Source: Juglans regia
Taxonomy: Eukaryota > Streptophyta > Magnoliopsida > Fagales > Juglandaceae
Assembly (NCBI RefSeq): GCF_001411555.2
Contig: NC_049916.1
Location: 8,335,889-8,399,888, forward strand
Direction: 5' to 3'
Length of the DNA stretch: 64,000 bases
Every line of letters begins with the position of its first letter. Position 1 is the stretch's first letter. The notes beneath the pieces were generated by a model. It searched no databases. It was not told the origin of the DNA and saw only the letters and a program-made list of their open reading frames with translations. Positions 57,101 through 64,000 of this stretch are shown piece after piece. Position numbers and translations under genes: made by a program.

Positions 57101-58893
57101 CCTTAGAAACTTCTCTAACGAGCGAATCTTGTTTTCAATGACTTGCATGGCCCCAACAGAGAGTCTGCATACGACTACCCCATTTTCAGGCAAGGCATCA
57201 GATGAACCTAAACCACCTTTCAGAACCATAACAGGAAGTTCCCACAGGGGAAAAAGCAACCTTGATGAGCACAAGCAGAGCCCTTCATGTGCACCTGAAA
57301 ACATGGGCTCAGCCTCCTGTACAACCTGACCCATGCTAAATCCCCCAGCAGTGGTTCTAGTGTTTGACAATGCACTGCTACCTTCAACTTGTGGCATTCC
57401 AACAAGTCTTGGGTCCTCAAAAGCTTCAGCTGCCTTCTCAGCAACAACATTGCTTATAAGATTTTCAGAATGGACTATTCTTGCAGCAAGCATTAAACAC
57501 ATTCCAGCTGCCTCGCCAGCACCAAAACGATTGAAGAAATCTTCTAAAATTGATCTTGGTGAGTTGGATTCTAACAACCTCCTTAGAATGTCCACAGGCC
57601 TGTTTAAAACTAATTCCATCATGCCCATGGTACTGAAAATGATGATTCTCCTCCTGGGCAAAATGTGTTGGGTGGAAAGGTCACCTCTGGCCCAAAGTTT
57701 ACCAGATACTTTTTCACAGGACTCCCCCGAGCTTTCAAATCCTCCAAATTCAATTTCTGAAAACAGAGACTGCACGGTATCTGCAGTATCTGGCAAGGGT
57801 AAGACATCTGCCACAAAAAGCATTCGTCCTTCTACTGGTATAGAAGAGACAGATTCCCGTAATGCACGAGAACTCCTTGTACCTGTCCCTAAACTACTTG
57901 AGAGGGACGATTGTGTGCTTGAATCTCTGTTTACAATGAGAAGTGAAGACAAGGTTGGTGGTGATGAATCAGAAAGAAGAAGAGTTCCTGCAGAATAATA
58001 TGCTGTCTCAACCTTTAGTGAGAGATCCTCATTCTGAGGTCTACCAGCAAGAGACATGGCTCCCAAAGCAAGTCCACTACTGACCCCCAAAGGAGGAGAA
58101 GGCCTAGTTGTCACAACTTTTAAACAGCTTGGTTTATGATGGTTAGAATTAAATCCACCCAAGTTTCCACTAGATGGAGAAGTGGAAAGGTACATCCTTC
58201 TTCCATCAGACAAAACAGCAACAAGGTGTAGCCCCTTTGATTCCAGCAGAGATAGAGTTGAAATGCAGACAATAGATGGTTTTGTCAACCGATTCGTCGT
58301 CGCTCTTGTTCCGGTTGATTGTCTACCTCCATAATGTGCATCCCTTTGATTAATAAGATTCTTTTCTTCTGCCACTTTCTTGAGTGGACCATCACCACTT
58401 GGTCCCGTAACAAAAACCTGAAGTTTCATCTCTTCAGTACGTGTGTATAAAATTTGTCTTTCATTATCAAAAACCATTTCGACAATGGGGTCAGCAGCTC
58501 CAAATTTAAATACACTTGGTACAACCCACCTGAAAACCAAGGGTATGTTCTAGTTAATATATAGAAAATCAAATCTCAACAACGCACTTCCTAAACCAAT
58601 AGTAAGGCAGACTTGAACAACAAAACATACCTTGAAATAACACTTCCTAAACCAGTAGTAAGGCAGACTTTACGACAACGCTTCTGCCAGCCCGAACCTG
58701 TTGTGTAATGCAACTCATAAATGTGGCCATCACGACCAGCCAAGAAAATACGACCCTTATCAGTACATGTAATACAAGTCATGGTGACTCCATCAGATGG
58801 TATTGTGTACTCTGGCAAAGGTTGCAATGAAACCTCTGCAAACGGATCAGTACCAACCTCCCCTCCAGAGCAGCATACTCCTACAAGAATCAA
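45154..58893 (-). CDS. NUP155: Nuclear pore complex protein NUP155 (5' exon(s) beyond window)
   Basis: NUP155/Nup170 is a structural protein of the nuclear pore inner ring, with an N-terminal beta-propeller and a C-terminal alpha-solenoid. Ten exons join in frame (4026 bp, 1341 codons plus stop): 58631-58893, 56876-58529, 56583-56795, 56158-56405, 55634-56048, 55214-55419, 53268-53625, 47781-47999, 47313-47641, 45154-45274. The first begins [20 protein letters not shown], in the propeller ([20 protein letters not shown]). The 1654-bp exon holds [20 protein letters not shown]. The solenoid follows ([40 protein letters not shown]). It ends [25 protein letters not shown]. The family is about 1460 aa in Arabidopsis, so some 150 N-terminal residues are missing; nothing resembling them is visible up to 64000. 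A clean AG acceptor at 58894-58896 shows that the intron continues rightward. Codon phases agree at every junction and no exon is disrupted. Confidence 0.95.
46184..46404 (+). mobile_element. tRNA-derived SINE, full length (about 220 bp)
   Basis: The tRNA-like head has an A box TGGCTCAAGTGG (46186-46197) and a B box GGTTTGAATCC (46239-46249) at normal tRNA spacing, with no cloverleaf closing. A non-tRNA body (CCCCGGGATTAGTTGGAATG) ends CCCGGTGCCAATAAAA with an A-run to 46404. The body recurs, inverted, at 54636-54708. It lies in the last NUP155 intron, antisense to the gene. No clean target duplication. Confidence 0.85.
46405..47312. other. NUP155 intron, little recognised
   Basis: Right part of the last intron. 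A 13-bp segment (46732-46744, CCTATAAAAAATT) is flanked by two copies of AACTGAATAAACTATA. Nothing else was seen. Confidence 0.5.
48446..48856 (-). mobile_element. 5'-truncated LINE (411 bp) with target-site duplication
   Basis: CTAGCGGAGTCC (48434-48445) and CTAGTGGAGTCC (48857-48868) flank it. The left side starts TTTTATTTATTTATTTTATA and includes GCGTAGCCCAAATACACATG, the reverse complement of the shared LINE 3' end. The right part resembles LINE zf-RVT sequence. Confidence 0.85.
49098..50826. mobile_element. Nonautonomous hAT element (1729 bp) inside the LINE remnant
   Basis: The ends TCAAGGGCTGCAAATGAACC (49098) and TTCATTTGCAGCCCTA (50826) are inverted and of the hAT TAGGG(G/C)TGCAAATG type. 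The 8-bp flanks AGCATAAC (49090-49097) and AGTGTAAC (50827-50834) agree at six of eight. The interior has no transposase; it holds A/T-rich parts and a purine-rich tract at 50097-50180. Open frames at 49476-49862 and 49974-50396 show no known domain. Confidence 0.8.
50956..51553 (+). mobile_element. LINE 3' fragment (zf-RVT and tail)
   Basis: Across the 37-bp insert the frame reads [20 protein letters not shown], the zf-RVT linker found in the other LINEs, then [14 protein letters not shown], and ends near ATTGCATGACACATAAAAAA. The left border is uncertain. Confidence 0.6.
51001..51037 (-). mobile_element. 37-bp LINE tail with perfect 10-bp duplication
   Basis: AATAGGATAT occurs at 50991-51000 and 51038-51047. 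The insert GTTTTTGACAAGTAATAATG plus ATTTTATTGATGAAAAT is the reverse complement of a LINE end (TTCATCAATAAAAT ... ACTTGTCAAAAAC), like the tail at 8.55 kb. Confidence 0.85.
51559..52646. mobile_element. MULE-like nonautonomous element with TIRs of about 180 bp
   Basis: 51559-51735 and the reverse complement of about 52470-52646 align over most of their length: GGATTAAGTACAAAAATAGT against GGGTTAAATACAAAAATAGT, then GGTTTG(C/T)TCTGAAATCAA, TTTTGATAAAGAT, TTAGAAG(C/A)GCCAC and TCAAC near the inner end. Long TIRs without transposase fit Mutator-like MITEs. No clear 9-bp duplication is seen. It carries a TRIM element. Confidence 0.75.
51818..52262 (-). mobile_element. TRIM: miniature LTR retrotransposon (445 bp) inside the MULE-like element
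   Basis: Direct repeats 51818-51988 and 52091-52262 (about 171 bp, few differences) start TGTAACGCCCCAATGGAAGG and end GTATCACA on the plus strand, so TG...CA on either strand. On the minus strand the 5' repeat is followed, after two bases, by TGGTATCAGAG (initiator tRNA-Met primer site) and the 3' repeat is preceded by TTTAAGGGGGGTAGA (polypurine tract). The 102-bp interior has no coding capacity. Sequence to 52329 (GGGGTGTTACA) may belong to a related longer LTR. Confidence 0.88.
52647..53267. other. NUP155 intron, nothing recognised
   Basis: Intron flank between the MULE-like element and the exon at 53268-53625. Confidence 0.5.
53626..54339. other. NUP155 intron with possible Stowaway-like end
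   Basis: The word TACTCCCTCCGTCCCATATG at 54118 is the typical Stowaway/mariner MITE end, but the matching right end is only weakly present near 54320. Just left, CACTATGATTATTACT occurs twice three bases apart (about 54085-54120). Confidence 0.4.
54340..54575 (+). mobile_element. LINE zf-RVT fragment
   Basis: [20 protein letters not shown] matches the C-x-x-C ... H-L-L-L-H-C region of LINE zf-RVT domains, followed by frameshifted LGHARKNYG. Antisense to NUP155. No tail or duplication is visible. Confidence 0.6.
54636..54708 (-). mobile_element. 5'-truncated copy of the SINE (73 bp)
   Basis: T-run, then ATTGGCACCCGGGTGTCC, CCCAACTAATCCCAGGGATG and GGCCCTTGGC, the reverse complement of the SINE body at 46.33-46.40 kb. 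Flanks AACCGGGGATTT (54624-54635) and AACAGGAGATTT (54709-54720) agree at ten of twelve. Confidence 0.8.
54721..55213. other. NUP155 intron, nothing recognised
   Basis: Intron flank before the exon at 55214-55419; no repeat recognised. Confidence 0.5.
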
Positions 58894-59368
58894 CTGATAA
58901 CGAAAGGATGATAAGAAAAGGTAAGATCATCACAACCTAGAGAATAAGTACTAGGTCTTGAGCCTATCACACCACTTTTTTTTCTTACAACGGGAGAAGG
59001 TGCCATTTGAGCCAGAATTCATTAGCACAATAGATGAAGTTCGTGGCTTGCAATAAATTAATCCCAATCTTGGAAAAGAAAAGGATATATTAGAAAGAAA
59101 AGAAAATTCAGCAAACCTGATTTAAAAAGAAAAAAAAAAAAAAAGAATCCTCCAATATTTTGCAAGAAAGTAATTAGGCATTTAAATAATACTCAGGAAA
59201 AGTCTTAATCAGCAGACATAAACGAGGATGGCACAGTAACCATGTAGCAATAACTTTTACCAGCATGCATTGAAAAGGTACTCTAATTTTTTTTTTTTAA
59301 CTTTTCTTTAAAAATAAAATAAAATCTGAACATCTCCCTTTCCTCTGTTAAATACGAAACTCCTACTT
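58894..59368. other. NUP155 first visible intron, left part
   Basis: It begins with the AG acceptor for LILVGVCC at 58893 and runs to the proposed Gypsy LTR border. Short A- and T-runs only. Confidence 0.5.
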
Positions 59369-60449
59369 TGTAACATACGGGTCCAAAATTAGGGTTTAGA
59401 ATTATTATTATTATTATTAGTATTTTTATTATTTTTAAGATCTATTTTGAGATAGTGATTGTATTGGATTGGGTTCCTTCCACAGTCTACACCCGTATAT
59501 CCGTCTATTTGATTTCCTAATTTGAATAGTTTCCTAATTGGAAACCAATTCACACATAAAAAACCCTCTCGTAAATCCTCTCTTTTCCTCATAATATTCC
59601 CTTCAGTAAACTCACAGAACCCCCACAGCCAGAACCTCCCCATGTGAAAACCAAAATTTCCCTACCCATACAGCCACCCTGCTGGAAACAACCACAGAAG
59701 ACACCGCCGGTAAGTCTTCCTCCCCTCACGACGTGCGTCGACTCCTAAACCCCCCTCCGTCGCTCTCTCTCCACTGTCAAAAACCAAACAGGCCATGTGT
59801 GTTGTTGCCACCGCCCACCGTCGACCTTAGAGGACGTCGAATCACCTCACTGCAGCTACAGAACTCGCCGACCAGGCAACTCCCTCCACCTCGCACTATT
59901 CCGAGGGAACCTCCAGCTGCACCGCCATGACTTCCAGCCACCCAGTTGCATCTCTTTTCTCTCTCGTTCAAGAGCTACGACGTGAGATTGTGGAAGCAAC
60001 GCTAAGAGGTAAGTAGCATGATCATAATTATGTGTGCTGTAATTATTCTGATTGTGCATAAAAAATGTGATGTTTACCTATGCAACACTACGAGCCAAGT
60101 CAAGGTTAGGCCCCTTTTCACGAATCTTGATGAATTACGATGATATGCTTATGATGCTATGCTGGTATGGATTGTTAGATGGATGAGATGTTATGAAAAT
60201 CACATGTATGCCATGTAACGTTCATGTAATATTTGGATCATGTTATGCCATGCCTATGATATGCTATGTGGTGTAAAACTCATTAATATGCCATGTATAA
60301 TGTTATGCCATGCACAAGAGTATGCCATGCCAGGTAAATTCATGAATGTCAAACATGTTCTCATGCATTATGAAAGTTAGCAAGAATACACATGAATGAC
60401 AAGTGAACTTTAAAATTGGTCTCATGTTATGAGTGCATGTGCAAACCAC

Positions 60450-60800
60450 GAACTCAAGCGTGGTCCACCACATGAAAGATATGATGTTTTGAGATGACAC
60501 GGACCCAAACATGCTTCACCACAGGTTGCGTTATGCAGTGTCACGGACTCAGGCGTTGTTCACCATATGATATGTGATAACACGGACCCAAGCATGTTTT
60601 ACAACATGTTATGATACATATGGAGTGCTATGGACTCAAGCGTAGTTCACCATATGATATGTGATAACACAGACTCAAGCGTGTTTCACTACATGTTATG
60701 ATACGTTATGCAGTGCCACGGACTCAAGCATTGTTCACCAGATGTTAAGTGATAACACAAACCCAAGCGTATTTTACTACATGTTATGATATGTTACATA
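60450..60800. repeat. Tandem repeats of about 88 bp with dimeric substructure, in the Gypsy LTR
   Basis: Starts at about 60537, 60624 and 60712 give a period of 87-88 bp. Each unit has two similar halves of about 44 bp, one with CACGGACTCAAGCGTTGTTC and one with CACGGACCCAAGCATGTTTT, joined by ATGATATGTGATAA-type linkers. Confidence 0.85.
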
Positions 60801-61610
60801 CGGTCAACGACAATTGGACCGATGTACACATTTAATTATTGCCACTAAATAAGTGAAAGACAAGATGAACACGTCATGTATGATTGTTAGGAAATGCATG
60901 GAGTCAGTTATTCATGCATCCACGTTACATGTATTGCCATGATTATGTATGATTCCGCTCATGTTACTAATGAATGATATATGTGTTATGTGAATGTGTG
61001 ACAATATATGTAAGTTTTCATAATTGAGCCTAATGTTAAACTAAGTTAAGTTTACAATATGATGTACTATTACTGAGTCTTTGACTCATTTGTTTGTTTC
61101 TATGTTTTTAAGTCCCAGATGATGATTTCGTGGATACAGAGCAGGAGTGCCAAGAGTAGAATAAATTTCCAGAGATAGTGTGTATGCTCTAGACATTTAA
61201 GCAGTGTTGGTTTCACATAGAACTAGCTTATGTCATTTCTCTTATTTCTCAGCTTTTATGTTATGAAAGACTGTCATACTATATGAGTTTTATGATTCAA
61301 TAAACCAGGCAATTTCATGACTTCAAATCTCTTCACCAAGCATTATGTTATGAATGTACGTAATATTCTTGACCTACGAGAATGGGTGTTACAAATTGAT
61401 ATCAGAGTCCAGATCGAGAGATTTAGTAGACTTTTAAAAGAAAGAATTCTAGGATAGGAAATATCTAGGATGACTCTTAGCCAACTCAAAGTTCAAGAGA
61501 AGTTATTTACTATTATGTTTGATGCTTATTGCCATGTTCTTGATTAATTGCATGATTGATGAAATATTTGTACTATTATTTGCTCATTCGCATGAACTGT
61601 ATTGTTTAGA

Positions 61611-62209
61611 ATGGCACCGATGACTAGAACTAATGCGCACCCTGAAGGGTCCGTAGAACCACAACCGAACGAGCCTGAGATTTTGGTTGCTGCTGCTACC
61701 AGATTTCTCCAGTATTTTGCCGACGGTCAAAGCATAGGAGCCAGGACTCCCAAGGTTGGTGCACTCTAAATCAGTTTACACAACAGCATCCTCCAACCTT
61801 TGATGGCAAGTCAAAAGCACTTGACGCTGAAAGTTAGATTAAAAGGATGAAGAAGATATTTAGGGCTCTCTTCTGTACTGATGAGTAGAAAGTGGAGTAT
61901 GCTACCTATGTATTGGCAAATGAGTGGTAGTCTTCTACACAGGAATTATTGCAGCTCAAACTCAGCGAAGGAGTACCTATCACTTGGGATCGCTTCAAGC
62001 TAGCATTTTTAGACCAATTCTTTTCCCCAGCACTCCAGGAAGCAAAAGCTAGACAATTTCTTGATCTAGTACAGGGAACCATGACTGTAGAGCATTACGC
62101 TACGGTGTTTGTGGCATTGTCGCGTTTCGCAAGTTACCTAATTCCGGATGAGGAAAAGAAATGTGAGAAGTTTGAACGGAGATTGCATCCAAGAATTCAA
62201 AGTCGCCTT
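61611..62209 (+). pseudogene. Gypsy gag fragment
   Basis: It begins MAPMTRTNAHPEGSVEPQPN and contains QHPPTFDGKSKALDAES, then the retrotransposon-gag core ITWDRFKLAFLDQFFSPALQ and ALSRFASYLIPDEEKKCEKF, and ends RLHPRIQSRL at the Copia insertion. It has in-frame stops at about 61833, 61888 and 61928 and a frameshift near 61770, so it is inactive. It lies in a NUP155 intron, antisense to the gene. Confidence 0.85.
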
Positions 62210-64000
62210 TGTCAATGGACAGCTTTGTTGTCCATAATCAATCTTTTTTCTTCTATTCTTTTTTCCTTATTTCACCTTTACTTAATTTCCTTAGGCTTGT
62301 ATAGTTAGCATATTGCCAGATTATATAGTTTCCATATAGGGCTAGAATACTAGAAGCACTTGGCAATTAGTTTCTTTCCATGTATAGCTCTCTTGTAAAG
62401 TTCATATATAATATACAGATCACTCAAAGGCCAATTTCATTCGACCAGTCACACAATTTTGACATGGTACCAAGAGCAGGTTCCTAATTACCGTGCCTCC
62501 TTCGAATTTTTTTTCTCGGGCTTGTGGGTTTCATAGTTTCGACACCTTCTGTGGTGAGTCGGACGTGAATTCCTCATCTTCTCGGAATTGTGTTTCTTCT
62601 ACTTGGTGTTCTCTTAGTTTGGCGCCTTCTATGGTGAGTTCGACGTGAATTCCTCATCTTCCCGGAATTGCGTTTCTTCGACTGGGTGTTCTCAGCACTT
62701 CTGTGCCTTCGTGACTATCGCAGCACCCTTGGGTGAGATTCTCGGCTTCTTTTGGTTGTTCTCGGGGCTTCTTCTGGTTGTTCTCGGCATGTCTATGCCT
62801 TTGTGGTTGTCGCAACAACTATCTCGATCTTATTTCAGCTTCTCTGTGTAGTTGTGGCTCTTGATCTCTGTTGAAAAGTGTTTTGTACCTCTTGCTTCAT
62901 CTCTTAAACACGTCCAAAGTTCTTATCACTATTTATTTCACTCTCCTGGATTTTTTTTTTTTCTGTTTTGCTTTGTCTCGGGATTTATTTATTTGCAATG
63001 GACTCTGCCCCTGTGTGTGTCAAGTTTATAGGCAAAAATTACTCTACGTGGGCTTTTCAATTTGAAATTTTTCTAAAGGGAAAAGATCTTTGGGGCCATA
63101 TTGATGGCATGGATTGTGTACCTCATCCTAATAAATCTAAGGATTCATCATCTTCTCCTTCATGGGCTGTACTTGATGATCGGATCATGTCTTGGCTTCT
63201 TGGTTCGGTGGAGCCACATATTGTCACCAACTTACGGGCTCATCGTTCCGCTCAATCCATGTGGAATTACTTGAAGAAGGTTTATCATCAAGCTAATGAT
63301 TCTCGTCGCTTTCAGTTAGAACATGTGATTGCCATGTTTCAACATGATAGTCTTTCTATCCAAGACTACTACTCGGCATTTTTTACTCTTTGGCATGAAT
63401 ATACTGATTTGGTTACAGCAGGTATTCCTGTTACCGCTCTTTCAACTATTCAAAATCTTCACGAGACTAGTCGGCGTGATCAGTTTCTTATGAAACTATG
63501 CCCGGAATATGAATCTGTTCGCTCCTCTCTGCTGAACAGATCTCCTATTCCCTCCCTTGATATTTGTTTTAGTGAGTTACTTCGCGAAGAACGTCTTAGT
63601 ACTCAAGCTATTCTTGAGCAATTGCATGGCAGTTCAAGGACGATAACTGTGGCTTATGTTGCCCAAGGACGAGGACCACCTATGAGTTCTAAAAACTTGC
63701 AGTATTTCTACTGCAAGGAATATGGGCATATTGCTGCCAATTGTCCTAAGAAATACTGCTCTTATTGCAAGAAGAACAGTCACATTATAAAAGAATGTTG
63801 TATTCGCCCCCAGAATCGTCAGGCCCAAGCATTTGACTTCTGTTATTACCCCTCCAGCAGCAACTTCTGCAGCACATGACTCTTCTTCAAGTGCTTCCTT
63901 TGTTCCTGCACCTCTTGCAGCGAATTACTGCACACCAGAAATGGTGCAACAGATGCTAATTTCAGCATTATCAACAATGGGGTTCCAAGGTAACAATTCT
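62210..64000 (+). mobile_element. Copia LTR retrotransposon inserted in the Gypsy gag (right end beyond window)
   Basis: The 5' LTR is 62210-62464: it starts TGTCAATGGACAGC and ends ATTTTGACA (inverted TGTCA/TGACA). TGGTACCAAGAGCAGG at 62465 is the primer-binding site (initiator tRNA-Met type). Gag follows from 62998. The Gypsy gag frame stops matching exactly at 62209, which fixes the left border. Confidence 0.88.
62998..64000 (+). pseudogene. Copia gag (frameshifted, runs off the window)
   Basis: MDSAPVCVKFIGKNYSTWAF opens a gag of the UBN2 type (FEIFLKGKDLWGHIDG, MSWLLGSVEPHIVTNLRAHR, MWNYLKKVYHQANDSRRFQL, IQDYYSAFFTLWHEYTDLV). Two adjacent zinc knuckles end it: YFYCKEYGHIAANC, where the first Cys is replaced, and CSYCKKNSHIIKEC, intact CX2CX4HX4C. 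The frame shifts near 63830; after that HLTSVITPPAATSAAHDSSS continues to GFQGNNS at the window edge. Nearly 280 codons are uninterrupted before the shift, so it is younger than the other Copia copies here. Confidence 0.85.

Larger units (their letters stand above)
59369..62209 (+). mobile_element. Gypsy LTR retrotransposon, 5' LTR and partial gag
   Basis: The proposed 5' LTR is 59369-61393: it starts TGTAACA and ends TGTTACA, perfect inverted ends, followed by TGATATCAGAG (61397), close to the initiator tRNA-Met site. The GC-rich part at 59640-60000 and tandem repeats at 60450-60800 lie in the LTR. Gag (61611-62209) is interrupted by a Copia element at 62210; the rest of the element should lie beyond 64000. 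Confidence 0.7.

Noticed and set aside
57333..57998. 221-codon plus-strand open frame
   Set aside because: It is the shadow of the large NUP155 exon on the other strand.
59733..60059. Overlapping short ORFs in GC-rich sequence as the NUP155 first exon
   Set aside because: None encodes the expected N terminus leading to LILVGVCC, and the region lies within the proposed Gypsy LTR.
60450..60800. CRISPR-like array
   Set aside because: The units are whole tandem repeats without unique spacers, in a plant LTR.

Overview
The window is nuclear DNA of a flowering plant: intron-rich genes, Copia and Gypsy LTR retrotransposons, L1-type LINEs with plant-style ORF1, hAT, MULE and Tourist-like elements and a tRNA-derived SINE. 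The style of the two host proteins and of the repeats suggests a woody eudicot, perhaps Fagales (walnut or hickory family); that is recollection, not proof.

Only two host genes are supported, both on the minus strand and both running off the window. VAC14 (437-23391) has its start codon at 23391 and 18 recognisable coding exons; the last part of its Fig4-binding C terminus lies left of position 1. NUP155 (45154-58893) has its stop codon at 45154 and 10 recognisable exons; its first exon(s) lie right of 64000. VAC14 is the scaffold of the PI(3,5)P2 kinase/phosphatase complex on the vacuole and late endosome; NUP155 is an inner-ring scaffold of the nuclear pore. Nothing suggests they work together. 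The exons look intact, while introns and spacers are packed with transposons.

Layout: 1-23391 VAC14. Its 8.2-kb intron (506-8729) holds a LINE (about 2.1-8.59 kb) split by a second 5'-truncated LINE (5705-6566). Another long intron (10155-15490) holds a Copia fragment, a LINE derivative with ORF1 but no pol, and a TIR element. A third (19298-22845) holds a LINE fragment carrying a short LINE tail. 23392-24730: VAC14 upstream region with short elements. 24731-39059: an old Copia element split by a 9.26-kb hAT transposon (28429-37691), itself split by a 5.7-kb LINE (28590-34263), a three-level nest with duplications at the two inner levels. 39060-45153: spacer rich in MITEs, with a strong foldback at 41.87-42.01 kb. 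45154-58893: NUP155, whose introns hold a SINE, LINE-in-LINE and hAT-in-LINE nests, and a TRIM inside a MULE-like element. 59369-64000: a Gypsy LTR and gag interrupted by a Copia element, all in the first visible intron of NUP155.

The most unusual signal is a set of extremely short LINE 3' tails (18, 19, 37, 67 and 107 bp), recognisable mainly because flanking target-site duplications of 10-18 bp bracket them. All coordinates and splice sites were read by eye.
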